Notes: generated from the sequence alone by a model not told the origin. 64,000 nucleotides of DNA from JBBQSN01 sp963825505 (GCA_963825505.1 CAWGTL010000009.1:62001-126000); one strand, 5' to 3'; positions 32,905 through 41,802 are shown, numbered from the stretch's first letter. Numbers and translations are program-made.

Positions 32905-34232
32905 CGGACCGACTTGATCGGCAGGACGGCGATCGCGCCGGCCATCACGAACACGATGCCCGCGACGAACAGCACCGGGTACCCGCCGGTGAGGCCCACC
33001 AGGCCCGCGGCGATCGAGGGGCTCATCGCCTGCGGCAGCGTGGTGGCCAGGCCGAGGATCGCGAGGTCGCGGCCGGCGGTGCTCTGCGCGCTCGCCAGCC
33101 GGGCCGGCAGCACCTCGGTCATCAGGGCGAGGTCGATGGAGATGTAGGTGCCGAAGCCGAGGCCGAGCAGGAAGCTGTAGACCAGGACGCCGGTGACGGT
33201 CGGCGCGAACAGCGGCACGGCGAGCGCGATCGACATGACGACCGAGGACCAGACGATGAACGGCTTGCGACGACCGACCTTGTCGGAGAGGAAGCCGCTG
33301 CCCAGGGCGGAGATGAGCACGCCGACGAGGAGCACGACACCGATCTGGGCGGCGACGGCGGTCGACTCGTTGTCGGACAGGCCGACGTAGTCGCGCAGGA
33401 TGTAGAGGCCGTAGGTCTGGGCGCCGTAGAAGCCGATCACCATCAGGAAGCGCGAGCCGAACGCCCACGCGAAGTCCGGGTGGCGACGGGGGTTCACCCA
33501 GAAGCCGGCGAGGAACGCCTTGAGGGAGAACGGCTCCCGCACCTCGTCGACGGTCGCGACGCTCGACGAGTCGCGGTTGACCAGGACGAAGGTGCCGACC
33601 ACGACCACCATCAGGACGGCGAGGACGAGGTAGGGCAGCGCGCCCTGGGCGGCGAGCGAGCCGGCCACGATCGCACCGACGGCGTTGCCGACGGTGATGC
33701 CGAGACCGACCATGCCGGACACCCCGCCGCGGCGGGCCGGCGGGTAGCGGTCGGGGACCAGCGCGGTGGCGGCGGCCTGGAGGGCGTTGACGCCGAGCTG
33801 GACGCCCAGCCAGACGATGGCGACGGTGACGACCGACCCGGCCATCGGGAGACCGACCAGGAAGCCCGCCGCGACGAGCCCGCCGCCGACCATCCACGGC
33901 GTCCGGCGGCCGAACCGCGAGCGGGTCACGTCGGACAGCGCGCCGGCGATCGGCTGGGCGAAGACGGTGGCCAGGAACGCCACGGTGGAGACGATCGCGA
34001 GGTTGCCGACCTTGTTCGCCTCGTCGAGGCGGGCCACCAGGTCGGGGATGAGGATGCCGAGCCCGCCGGAGTTGATGGCGAGGATGGCCACGTAGACCAT
34101 CAGCAGCCCGAACGACAGGCGGCGCAGCCCGGAGGGCTTGCCCTCCTCGATCGGGACGGCGGTCCCGTCGGTCGGGAGGTCGGTCGGGAGGTCGGTGCCG
34201 GCCGCGGTGGGCGACGGGATCGTGCTGGTCAT
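32901..34232 (-). CDS. MFS transporter, 12 helices, probably a 2-hydroxyacid or sugar-type substrate
   Basis: The 443-residue carrier has 12 predicted helices. The A-motif regions are ALSDVTRSRFGRRTPWMVGG after helix 2 and GFLSDKVGRRKPFIVWSS after helix 8, the form seen in the glycoside/cation-symporter-like and sucrose-transporter branch. A Pro/Thr-rich, acidic N-terminal tail of 35 residues is cytoplasmic. It is coupled to the GlcD-type oxidase, so it probably imports that enzyme's substrate; this is inference. AGGAGA six bases before ATG 34232 is the ribosome-binding site. It is divergent from the GAF/PucR-type regulator. Confidence 0.9.
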   Translation of the reverse strand: MTSTIPSPTAAGTDLPTDLPTDGTAVPIEEGKPSGLRRLSFGLLMVYVAILAINSGGLGILIPDLVARLDEANKVGNLAIVSTVAFLATVFAQPIAGALSDVTRSRFGRRTPWMVGGGLVAAGFLVGLPMAGSVVTVAIVWLGVQLGVNALQAAATALVPDRYPPARRGGVSGMVGLGITVGNAVGAIVAGSLAAQGALPYLVLAVLMVVVVGTFVLVNRDSSSVATVDEVREPFSLKAFLAGFWVNPRRHPDFAWAFGSRFLMVIGFYGAQTYGLYILRDYVGLSDNESTAVAAQIGVVLLVGVLISALGSGFLSDKVGRRKPFIVWSSVVMSIALAVPLFAPTVTGVLVYSFLLGLGFGTYISIDLALMTEVLPARLASAQSTAGRDLAILGLATTLPQAMSPSIAAGLVGLTGGYPVLFVAGIVFVMAGAIAVLPIKSVR

Positions 34233-34343
34233 GGCGTCTCCTGGCGTGAGCTGGCGGCGCTGCCGCTCGGGTCGCCACCAGGGTCGGGCCGCAGGACGCG
34301 GACGGACAACGGATGAAACCTCTGCCGTCGCCCTGTTCTGGTG

Positions 34344-34355
34344 GGAGGATCCTCC
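34344..34355. promoter_or_regulatory. Perfect palindrome GGAGGATCCTCC overlapping the regulator's ribosome-binding site
   Basis: The 12-base palindrome lies two bases before ATG 34358, and its left half supplies the GGAGG ribosome-binding site. It could be an operator for autoregulation or a small RNA hairpin masking translation. It may also be chance, since GGAGG followed by its complement is short. Confidence 0.35.
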
Positions 34356-34357
34356 AC

Positions 34358-36058
34358 ATGGGAACCGGGCCTGACTGGGTCGACCTGCTGGCCGGGCAGG
34401 CGAGCGTCGAGGCGCTGGAGGCGCACCGCCGCGCGCTGGTCGCCGGCGGGACGCCGGCGGAGCAGGTCGACTCCCAGGCCCGCGCCGCGCTCGAGGTGGC
34501 GGCGCTGCTCGCCGAGCGCCGTCAGCGGGCGCTCGAGCTGGCCGCGCTGAACGAGGTGGCCGAGCGGCTCGCCGTGGTGCGCGATCCGCAGGACCTGCTG
34601 GAGGAGGTGGTGGCCCAGGCGCGGCGCCTGCTCGGCGTCGACCTCACCTACCTCGCGCTGGTCGACGACGACGCGTTCCGGGTCGTGGTGGCCGACGGCG
34701 CCCGCAGCCCCCGGCTGGTCGGCATCCGGCTGCCGGCCGGCGGCGGCCTGATCGGCCGGGTGGTCGACTCGGGCGAGGCGATGTGGACCCGGGACTACGG
34801 GTCGGAGACCCGGATCGCGCACGAGGAGACGGCCGACCGCGCGGCATCAGCTGAGGGCCTGCGCGGGCTGCTCGGCGTCCCGCTCGCGGTGCGCGGCCGG
34901 GTGCTCGGGGCGCTGCTGGCCGCCAAGCGGCAGGAGCGCTCCTTCGACGACGACGAGATCCGGCTGCTGTCCGGCCTGGCCGCCCACGCGGCCGTCGCCA
35001 TCGACAACGCGCGCTCGCGCCAGCAGCTGGCCGAGTCGGAGGCCGCTCTGCAGGACACGCTGCGGCTGGACGCCGCGCTCACCGCCGCGGTGCTCGAGGG
35101 CGGAGACCTCGACTCGCTGCTCGAGCGGGTGCGGGCGATGACCCCCACCCGGCTGGACTGGCTCGACCCTGAGGCCGCGCAGCAGCCGCACCCCGGCACC
35201 CTCCGCCCGGTCGTGGCCGCGGGCGACCTGCTGGGAGCGCTCGCCGTGGCCGACCCGGACCCGCCGACCGACGTCGTGCTGCTGATGGAGCGCGCCGCGC
35301 CCGTGCTGGCGCTGACCCTGGCCGGGCGCCGGGCCTCCGAGCGCGCCGACCGGCTGGGCCGCGACATCGCGACCGTCGACCTGCTGACCCGCGCCGAGGC
35401 GGATCCCGCGGCGGAGCGGCGCCGCTTCCGCGGCGCGGGGCTCGACCCGCGCCGCGAGCACGTGGTCGTGGTGGCCGACGGCCATCCCGAGGCGGCCCGG
35501 CGGTGGGCGGCCGGCCTGCCCGGCGGCACCGGTGCCGCGGCGGCGCTGCGGGGCCAGCTCGTCCTCGTCCGCCCTGCCGACGGGACGGACCTGGACGAGG
35601 CCTGGCGGCGGCCCGGCGCCCCGACCGCCGGGCTGGCCGGGCCGGTGCCCGCCGACGGCCTGCGCCGCGCCTACGCCGACGCCGGCCGCACCGCCCGGGC
35701 GCTCACGGCCCTCGGCCGTGACGGCGACCTGGCGCGCCCGGGCGACCTCGGGGTGTTCGCCGTCCTGCTCAGCCGCACCGGACGCCAGGAGCTCGCCGAC
35801 CAGGTGCAGCGCGAGCTCGGCCGGGTGCTCGCCGAGGAGCGCGTGCGCCAGGTGCCGCTGGTCGACACGTTGCGCACCTACCTCGAGGAGGGGCGGCGGC
35901 CCACCGCGACCGCCGCCGCCCTCGGCGTCCACGTGAACACGCTGTACCAGCGGCTCGCGACCCTCGACCGGCTGCTCGGCGAGGGCTGGCGGTCGCGGGC
36001 GCTCGACCTGCAGGTGCTGCTGGTGCTGCACCGCGCGTCCGGGCGGCTCGACGGCTGA
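34358..36058 (+). CDS. GAF-domain, PucR/CdaR-type transcriptional regulator
   Basis: The 566-residue protein has an N-terminal helical segment, a GAF domain (about 70-225: LNEVAERLAVVRDPQDLLEEVV, GLRGLLGVPLAVRGRVLGAL, LLSGLAAHAAVAIDNAR) and a middle domain (about 230-470). It ends with a PucR-type helix-turn-helix (VDTLRTYLEEGRRPTATAAALGVHVNTLYQRLATLDRLLG). PucR/CdaR proteins activate catabolic operons after binding a substrate. ATG 34358 is chosen because GGAGG lies nine bases upstream. It is divergent from the MFS-oxidase pair (125 bases), which it very probably controls in response to the imported 2-hydroxyacid. The ligand is unknown. Confidence 0.88.
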   Translation: MGTGPDWVDLLAGQASVEALEAHRRALVAGGTPAEQVDSQARAALEVAALLAERRQRALELAALNEVAERLAVVRDPQDLLEEVVAQARRLLGVDLTYLALVDDDAFRVVVADGARSPRLVGIRLPAGGGLIGRVVDSGEAMWTRDYGSETRIAHEETADRAASAEGLRGLLGVPLAVRGRVLGALLAAKRQERSFDDDEIRLLSGLAAHAAVAIDNARSRQQLAESEAALQDTLRLDAALTAAVLEGGDLDSLLERVRAMTPTRLDWLDPEAAQQPHPGTLRPVVAAGDLLGALAVADPDPPTDVVLLMERAAPVLALTLAGRRASERADRLGRDIATVDLLTRAEADPAAERRRFRGAGLDPRREHVVVVADGHPEAARRWAAGLPGGTGAAAALRGQLVLVRPADGTDLDEAWRRPGAPTAGLAGPVPADGLRRAYADAGRTARALTALGRDGDLARPGDLGVFAVLLSRTGRQELADQVQRELGRVLAEERVRQVPLVDTLRTYLEEGRRPTATAAALGVHVNTLYQRLATLDRLLGEGWRSRALDLQVLLVLHRASGRLDG

Positions 36059-36123
36059 CGGCGCTGCGCGGCCGACCGGGCCGCCGCGGGAAGCGTCCCG
36101 TCCGACCCGGTGTTGTGCCGGGC

Positions 36124-36831
36124 ATGAGGATCGACATCTGGTCGGACGTCGTGTGCCCGTGGTGCTCGGTCGGACGGGCGCGCTTCGAGCGCGCGCTGGC
36201 CGGCTTCGAGCACCGTGCCGAGGTCGAGGTGGTCTGGCGCTCGTTCGAGCTGGACCCCGGTGCCGAGCCGTCCACCCAGCGGCACGGCACCCAGGCCGAG
36301 CTGCTCGCCGGCAAGTACGGCCGCACCCTCGAGCAGGCGCACGAGATGCTCGACCAGATGACGGCGACCGCGGCGGCCGAGGACCTCGAGTTCCGCTTCG
36401 ACCTCGTGCGCGGCGGCAACACCTTCGACGCCCACCGGCTGCTGCACCTCGCCCGCGAGCGCGGCGTCCAGCAGCAGGTGAAGGAGGCGCTCGACCTCGC
36501 GACCTTCCGCGACGGGCTGTCCGTCTCGGACCCCGACGAGCTGACCGCGGTCGTGGTGGCCGCGGGTCTCGACGAGGCCGAGGTGCGCGAGGTCCTCGCC
36601 GGGGACCGCTACGCCGAGGACGTGAGGGCCGACGAGCAGCAGGCCCGCGCGTTCGGCATCACCGGCGTCCCGTTCTTCGTCCTCGACGGGAGGTTCGGGG
36701 TGTCCGGCGCGCAGCCGACCGAGCACGTCGCCCGGGTCCTCGACCACGCCTGGGCCGAGCGGGCGCCGGTGACGGTGCTGGCCGGCGCACCCGACGCGGG
36801 GTCGTGCGAGGGCGACTCCTGCGCGGTCTGA
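36124..36831 (+). CDS. DsbA-family oxidoreductase (FrnE-like)
   Basis: The 235-residue thioredoxin-fold protein starts MRIDIWSDVVCPWCSVG, with a CPWC active site at residues 11-14, and has GITGVPFFVLDGRFGVSGAQP, the cis-Pro loop. This is the FrnE/2-hydroxychromene-2-carboxylate isomerase branch of the DsbA family, normally cytoplasmic. A C-terminal CEGDSCAV adds two Cys that may form a second redox or metal site, as in FrnE of Deinococcus. It probably acts in thiol-disulfide or stress metabolism. GTG 36115 is a possible alternative start. Confidence 0.9.
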   Translation: MRIDIWSDVVCPWCSVGRARFERALAGFEHRAEVEVVWRSFELDPGAEPSTQRHGTQAELLAGKYGRTLEQAHEMLDQMTATAAAEDLEFRFDLVRGGNTFDAHRLLHLARERGVQQQVKEALDLATFRDGLSVSDPDELTAVVVAAGLDEAEVREVLAGDRYAEDVRADEQQARAFGITGVPFFVLDGRFGVSGAQPTEHVARVLDHAWAERAPVTVLAGAPDAGSCEGDSCAV

Positions 36832-36848
36832 TCCTCAGCTGATCTGGT

Positions 36849-37631
36849 TCAGTTGAGCGGGCGGGTGCCCTCCGGCAGCGCGCCGCCGCCGAGCAGGTCG
36901 GCGGTGAGGTCGGCGAGCGCCGTGAGCGCCACCCGCTGCGTCCACGGCCCGTAGGAGATCCGCGCGACACCGGCGGCCTGCTGGTCCGCCGGCGACGGCG
37001 TGCCCGGCACCCCGATCGTCGACAGCCGCCGCTCGCCGAACGCCTCGACGAGCGCGCCGATGGTGTCCAGGTCGAGCTTGCCGGGCGCGAAGACGCACGC
37101 CGCGCCGGCGTCGAGGAAGGCCCTGCCGCGCTCGATCGCGTCGGCCAGCACGTCGGCGGGGTCGCGGTCGGCGCCGCGCAGGAAGGCGTCGGTGCGGGCG
37201 TTGAGGACGAACGGCACGCCCTCGGCCTCGCCCGCAGCCACCATGGCGGCCACGGCGGCGACCGCCTGGTCCAGCGGCTTCATCTGGTCCTCGAGGTTGG
37301 CGCCCACCACCCCGACGCCGATCGCGCGCCGGACCGTGTCGCCCGGGTCTCCGTAGCCGGCCTCGAGGTCGGCCGACACCGGCAGGTGCGTCGCCGCGAC
37401 GATCCGCCCGCACATGTCGATCATCTCGGCGACCGGGATGTTCTCGCCGTCCGCGTAGCCGAGCGTGGCGGCGATCGAGTGGCTGGCCGTCGCCAGCGCC
37501 GTGGTGCCGGGGACGTCGGTGACCACCTTGGCGGTGATCGCGTCCCAGACGTTGACCACCTGGAGCAGCTCGGGGTCGGTGTGCAGGCGCAGCAGGTCGG
37601 CGGCGCGGCTGGCGGTGGCGTCGTTGCTCAT
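36849..37631 (-). CDS. Isocitrate lyase/PEP mutase superfamily protein
   Basis: The 260-residue (beta/alpha)8 protein has VVNVWDAITAKVV, SADLEAGYGDP, GANLEDQ and FVLNARTDAFLRG, which are the substrate- and Mg2+-binding elements of the PEP mutase/2-methylisocitrate lyase superfamily. The gating-loop KKCG of true isocitrate lyases is absent, as in many small members, so the reaction (C-C or P-C bond cleavage) cannot be stated. It is convergent with the DsbA-like gene (17 bases). Confidence 0.85.
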   Translation of the reverse strand: MSNDATASRAADLLRLHTDPELLQVVNVWDAITAKVVTDVPGTTALATASHSIAATLGYADGENIPVAEMIDMCGRIVAATHLPVSADLEAGYGDPGDTVRRAIGVGVVGANLEDQMKPLDQAVAAVAAMVAAGEAEGVPFVLNARTDAFLRGADRDPADVLADAIERGRAFLDAGAACVFAPGKLDLDTIGALVEAFGERRLSTIGVPGTPSPADQQAAGVARISYGPWTQRVALTALADLTADLLGGGALPEGTRPLN

Positions 37632-37638
37632 GGGCGCG

Positions 37639-37644
37639 ACGTTA
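37639..37644 (-). promoter_or_regulatory. Predicted -10 element of a leaderless promoter (PEP mutase-family gene)
   Basis: On the minus strand TAACGT ends seven bases before ATG 37631, and no Shine-Dalgarno sequence is present. Confidence 0.45.
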
Positions 37645-37736
37645 GGACCGCGCGCGCTCCGGTGCCACCCCGGCCGAGCCGGCCCGAGGACGATCGCGCC
37701 CGTCGCATCACCACGCCGAGCTCGCCCGGGTGCACC

Positions 37737-38945
37737 TCAGCCGATGACGCGCAGCCGCACCGTCTCCGGCATCGCCCGCAGCTCGGCGAGCAGGTCCTCC
37801 GGCAGGCTCGACGCCACGTCGGTGACCACGTACCCCGTGGTGCCCGAGGTCGCCAGCAGCTGGCCCTCGATGTTGACCCCGTGCTCGGCCAGGATCCGGT
37901 TCACGGTCGCCAGGACGCCCGGGGTGTTGAGGTGGACGTGGGCGATCCGGTGCTGGCCGGGGTGCGGCTCGAGCGCCAGGCCGGGGACGTTCACCGACAG
38001 CGTCGTGCTCCCCCGCTCGACGAAGTCGCGCAGCTTGGTGGCCACGAACCGACCGATGTCCTCCTGCGCCTCCTCGGTGGACCCGCCGATGTGCGGCGTC
38101 AGCACCACGTTCGGGATGCCCCGCAGGGAGGAGTCGAACGGGTCGCCCTTGGCCTTGGGCTCGTCCGGGAAGACGTCGACGGCCGCCCCGGCGATGTGGC
38201 CGGAGACCAGGTGCTCGCGCAGCACGTCGTAGTCGACGACGAACCCGCGCGACAGGTTGAGGAACAGCGAGCGCGGGCGCATCCGCGCGAACTGCTCGGT
38301 GCCGAAGAACCCGGCGTTGCCCGGACGGCCGTCGACGTGCAGCGTGACGGCCTCGGCCACCTCGAGCAGCTCGTCGAGCGACGAGCACCGACGGGCGTTC
38401 CCGAGCGCGAGCTTGTCGGCGGTGTCGTAGAAGTAGACCTGCATGCCGAGCGCCTCGGCGACGACCGACAGCTGGCTGCCGATGTTGCCGTAGCCCACGA
38501 TGCCGAGCCGACGGCCGCGGATCTCGTGGCTGCCGGTGGCCGACTTCTCCCACCTACCCTCGTGCAGAGCGCGGTCCTTCTCGGTGAGACGCCTTGCCAT
38601 CACGATGATCTCGGCGATCGCGAGCTCGACGACCGACCGGGTGTTGGAGAACGGGGCGTTGAAGACCGCGATCCCTCGCGCCGCTGCCGCGATGAGGTCG
38701 ACCTGGTTGGTGCCGATGCAGAAGGCGCCCACGGCGAGCAGGTCGGGCGCGTCGTCGAGCACCTTCTCCGTCACCTCGGTCTTGGACCGGATACCGAGCA
38801 GGTGGACGCCGTCCAGCGCCGCGACCAGCTCGTCGGTGTCCATCGCCCCGGCGTGGGTGACGACCTCGACGCCGGCCTCGGTGAGCAGGGTCACCGCGAG
38901 GGGGTGGAGGTTCTCGAGCAGCAGGGCCTTCAGCACGTCGACCAT
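37737..38945 (-). CDS. serA: D-3-phosphoglycerate dehydrogenase, short type with ACT domain
   Basis: The 402-residue enzyme resembles E. coli SerA in length. It has AVGAFCIGTNQVDL, ATGSHEIRGRRLGIVGYGNIGSQL (NAD-binding), FLNLSRGFVVD (catalytic Arg), VFPDEP (Glu) and LTPHIGGSTEEAQ (His). The C-terminal ACT domain (about 325-402: HLNTPGVLATVNRILAEHGVNIEGQLL) gives serine feedback. It oxidises 3-phosphoglycerate in the first step of serine synthesis. It lacks the intervening domain of the long actinobacterial SerA, so it may be a second isozyme; that is inference. Upstream of ATG there is no strong ribosome-binding site. Confidence 0.93.
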   Translation of the reverse strand: MVDVLKALLLENLHPLAVTLLTEAGVEVVTHAGAMDTDELVAALDGVHLLGIRSKTEVTEKVLDDAPDLLAVGAFCIGTNQVDLIAAAARGIAVFNAPFSNTRSVVELAIAEIIVMARRLTEKDRALHEGRWEKSATGSHEIRGRRLGIVGYGNIGSQLSVVAEALGMQVYFYDTADKLALGNARRCSSLDELLEVAEAVTLHVDGRPGNAGFFGTEQFARMRPRSLFLNLSRGFVVDYDVLREHLVSGHIAGAAVDVFPDEPKAKGDPFDSSLRGIPNVVLTPHIGGSTEEAQEDIGRFVATKLRDFVERGSTTLSVNVPGLALEPHPGQHRIAHVHLNTPGVLATVNRILAEHGVNIEGQLLATSGTTGYVVTDVASSLPEDLLAELRAMPETVRLRVIG

Positions 38946-39029
38946 GGTCTCAGCCCCGGCGCGGGCGGCGGTGCGGTGTCCAGCCTGCGAGCACGCAGGT
39001 CCACGGACCGGACGTCGGCCGCGCGAGGC

Positions 39030-40127
39030 TCAGAGCAGGCCGAGGGTGGCGAGCCGGCTGGACAGCGCGGCGCCGTCGGTGCCGCTGACCCAGGGCGTGC
39101 CGGGGACGGACTTGGCCTGGTCCATCGGCACGGGCAGGCCGCTGGCCAGCACCTGCTCGGTGGGCGACAGGTGCCGGATCGCGACGGCGGCCACGTTCTG
39201 CGGGTGGCTGCGTGCGAACTCGGAGTACAGATCGGGGTCGTGCTGGCCGTCGTCGCCGATCAGCAGCCAGCGGACGTCGGGGAACTCCTCCGCCAGCCGC
39301 ACCAGCGTGCTCCGCTTGTGCGCCTGACCGCTGCGGAACCAGCCGTCCTTGGTCGGACCCCAGTCGGTGAGCAGGATCGGCCCGCGCGGGTAGAGGTGCC
39401 GCGACAGGAACCGGGTGAGGGTGGGTGCCACGTTCCACGCGCCGGTGGACAGGTAGATCACCGGCGCACCGGGGTTGGCGTTCACCAGCCGCTCGTAGAG
39501 CACGGCCATGCCGGGGACGGGACGCCGTGCGTGCTCGTTCAGCACGAACGTGTTCCACGCAGCGAGCATCGCGCGGGGCAGCGAGGTGACCATGACGGTG
39601 TCGTCGATGTCGCTGACCAGGCCGATCTCGGTGCCGGGACCGATCACGAGCACCGGCGCGCGCACCTCGCCCCGGACCGACTGGTCGGGGGCGTCGTCGG
39701 TGGGCTCCTCGACGGCCTCGACCTCGCCGCCGGCGTCCGGACCCACCACGTCGAGCGAGATCTCCTGCCAGCCCTCGGGGAGCTCGCACTCCATCCGCAC
39801 GTCGAGGTACCCACCGCGGTCGGTGGTCACCACGGTCTCGGCGTCACCGGCGCGCACCCGCACGTCGACGTCGACGGCGGGGACGGTGACGAACTGGTGC
39901 CAGCCCCGGCGCAGCTCGTCCGGGCGGCGGTTGCGCGGCTCCGGTCGCGACAGCAGCACCCGACCCATCACCCGCACCCAGCCGGGGGCGCCGTAGCCGG
40001 TGTACGCGGTGATCTGCGGCCGCCAGCCTCGCTCGGAGAGGCGGTCCTCGAGGCGGGCGTGGAAGGCGTCCTCGAGCTTGGCGGCCCGGTGGAGTCCGCG
40101 TGACTGAGCGCGGGTCGTGCTCGCCAC
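39030..40127 (-). CDS. App1-like phosphatidate phosphatase family protein (DUF2183)
   Basis: The 365-residue protein has the App1 HAD-like core LVSDIDDTVMVTSLPRAMLAAWNTFV (DxDDT nucleophile motif), PVIYLSTGAWN and PILLTDWGPTKDGWFRSG, then WLLIGDDGQHDPDLY. Yeast App1 is a phosphatidate phosphatase; bacterial members are uncharacterised but keep the Asp pair. The N-terminal 160 residues form a beta-rich domain. GTG 40127 has GGGAGGG six bases upstream, a very strong site, so the longer frame to 40184 is rejected. No signal peptide or membrane helix is evident. Confidence 0.88.
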   Translation of the reverse strand: MASTTRAQSRGLHRAAKLEDAFHARLEDRLSERGWRPQITAYTGYGAPGWVRVMGRVLLSRPEPRNRRPDELRRGWHQFVTVPAVDVDVRVRAGDAETVVTTDRGGYLDVRMECELPEGWQEISLDVVGPDAGGEVEAVEEPTDDAPDQSVRGEVRAPVLVIGPGTEIGLVSDIDDTVMVTSLPRAMLAAWNTFVLNEHARRPVPGMAVLYERLVNANPGAPVIYLSTGAWNVAPTLTRFLSRHLYPRGPILLTDWGPTKDGWFRSGQAHKRSTLVRLAEEFPDVRWLLIGDDGQHDPDLYSEFARSHPQNVAAVAIRHLSPTEQVLASGLPVPMDQAKSVPGTPWVSGTDGAALSSRLATLGLL

Positions 40128-40183
40128 CGTCGCCCTCCCGCTGATCGTCGGCTGTCGCTCGTGCAGTGGGCAACTCTCGCACA

Positions 40184-40189
40184 TACGCT
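40184..40189 (+). promoter_or_regulatory. Predicted -10 element of a leaderless promoter (DinB-type gene and rarD)
   Basis: TACGCT lies six bases before ATG 40196. Since rarD is coupled to that gene by GTGA, this promoter would serve both. Confidence 0.5.
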
Positions 40190-40195
40190 CGCCGG

Positions 40196-40801
40196 ATGAC
40201 GGACGAGCAGCGCACCCTGCACCACCGCGCGCTGATGGGCGCCGCCACGGTCGTGGCTCTCGTCACCGACGCCGACCTCACTCGGCCGACCCCCTGCGAG
40301 GGGTGGGACCTGTCCGCGCTGCTGGCGCACATGATCGGCCAGCACCGCGGTTTCGCCGCGTGCGCGCGGGACGGCGACGGGCCGGAGTCCGCCTACGCGC
40401 CCGTCCCGTTCCACCCGGAGACGTGGGACGCGTCGGTCACCGAGCTGCTCGACGCCTTCGCCGCGCTCGACCCCGACGCTCAGGTGGTCGAGGTGGAGCT
40501 CTCCCCGCGCCCGCTTCCGGCGCGGGTGGTCGTGGGCGCCCAGCTGCTCGACAGCGCGGTGCACGCCTGGGACGTCGCCCGCTCGCTGGGGCTGGACCAC
40601 GTCCCCGATCCGGACGTCGTGGCGGCGACCCTGGCCGTGGCCGAGGGGATCCCGGACGACGAGCGCCGCGAGCGGGAGGGCTCGGCCTTCGCGCGCTCGC
40701 TGCCCGACGACGGCGACGACCCGTGGGCGCGGGCGCTCGCCCTCCTCGGCCGCGACCCCGGCTGGGTGCGGCCCGGGGCGGCTCCTATCGTGGGCGCGTG
40801 A
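40196..40801 (+). CDS. TIGR03086-like mycothiol-dependent maleylpyruvate isomerase/DinB-domain protein
   Basis: The 201-residue protein has the metal-binding pattern of this family: LTRPTPCEGWDLSALLAHMIGQHRGF near the start (the His is a metal ligand), and a later DSAVHAWDVARSLG with the second His. The DinB fold is a four-helix bundle that binds a divalent metal and uses mycothiol in characterised actinobacterial members. The substrate is unknown. Its stop overlaps the start of rarD. Confidence 0.9.
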   Translation: MTDEQRTLHHRALMGAATVVALVTDADLTRPTPCEGWDLSALLAHMIGQHRGFAACARDGDGPESAYAPVPFHPETWDASVTELLDAFAALDPDAQVVEVELSPRPLPARVVVGAQLLDSAVHAWDVARSLGLDHVPDPDVVAATLAVAEGIPDDERREREGSAFARSLPDDGDDPWARALALLGRDPGWVRPGAAPIVGA

Positions 40802-41802
40802 CGGCAGGGAGGGCGGCGAGCGAGGGCTCCACGACCGAGCCCCCCACCACGCCCACCGCCGGGGCCGGCGCCGCCGCGGACGGCCAGCGCGTCGGGGTGC
40901 TGATGGGTCTGGCCGCCTACGGCCTCTGGGGCGTCTTCCCTCTCTACTTCACCGTCCTCGACCCCGCCGGGCCGGTCGAGATCCTCCTGCACCGGGTGGT
41001 CTGGACGCTGCTCGTGTGCGCCGTGCTGCTCACCGTCACCCGCGCGTGGGCCGGCGTACGCCCCGTCGTCCGATCCGGTCGCGCGCTCGCGATGCTCTCT
41101 GCCGCAGCGGTTCTCATCGCCACCAACTGGCTGGTCTACATCTTCGGGGTGTTGTCGGAGCAGGTGGTGCAGACCGCGCTCGGCTACTACATCAACCCGC
41201 TCGTCACGGTGCTGCTCGGCGTCGTCGTGCTGCGCGAACGGTTGCGTCCGGCGCAGTGGGTGGCGGTGGGCACCGGCGCCGCCGCGGTGGCGGTGCTGTG
41301 CGCCGCCTACGGCGGGGTCCCCTGGATCGCGTTGACGCTGGCTCTCAGCTTCGGTCTCTACGGGCTGCTGAAGAACCGGGTCGGCCGCAGCGTCGGCGCG
41401 GTGCACAGCCTGTCGGTCGAGACCGCCGTCCTCGCCCCGGCCTCGCTCGCCGCGATGGTGTGGATCGGCCTCGACGGCACCGCGACGTTCACCGACCTCG
41501 GCCTCGGCCACGCCCTCCTCCTCGCCAGCACCGGCGTCGTCACGGCGATCCCGTTGCTGCTGTTCGCGTCGTCGGCCCGACGGGTCCCGCTGTCGATGAT
41601 CGGTCTGCTGCAGTACCTCACGCCCACCCTGCAGCTCGTCATCGGCGTCACCGTGCTGGGTGAGCCGATGCCTCTCGTCCGCTGGATCGGGTTCGGGCTG
41701 GTGTGGCTCGCGCTCGTCGTGCTGACCGTCGACATGCTGCGCGCGGGTCGCCGACGGCTCACCGAGACTTCACCTGCCGGTCACGCCGTCGTCGACTGCT
41801 AG
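40798..41802 (+). CDS. rarD: RarD-type EamA transporter
   Basis: The 334-residue protein begins with about 35 hydrophilic residues and then has ten helices in two EamA halves. GLAAYGLWGVFPLYF, IEILLHR-type VEILLHRVVWTLLV, VLIATNWLVYIFGVLSEQVVQTALGYYINPLVTVLLGVV and LQYLTPTLQLVIGVTVLGEPM are hallmark RarD motifs. RarD proteins are drug/metabolite transporters of uncertain substrate (chloramphenicol sensitivity in some species). GTG 40798 overlaps the stop of the DinB-type gene (GTGA), which sets the start. Confidence 0.93.
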   Translation: MTAGRAASEGSTTEPPTTPTAGAGAAADGQRVGVLMGLAAYGLWGVFPLYFTVLDPAGPVEILLHRVVWTLLVCAVLLTVTRAWAGVRPVVRSGRALAMLSAAAVLIATNWLVYIFGVLSEQVVQTALGYYINPLVTVLLGVVVLRERLRPAQWVAVGTGAAAVAVLCAAYGGVPWIALTLALSFGLYGLLKNRVGRSVGAVHSLSVETAVLAPASLAAMVWIGLDGTATFTDLGLGHALLLASTGVVTAIPLLLFASSARRVPLSMIGLLQYLTPTLQLVIGVTVLGEPMPLVRWIGFGLVWLALVVLTVDMLRAGRRRLTETSPAGHAVVDC

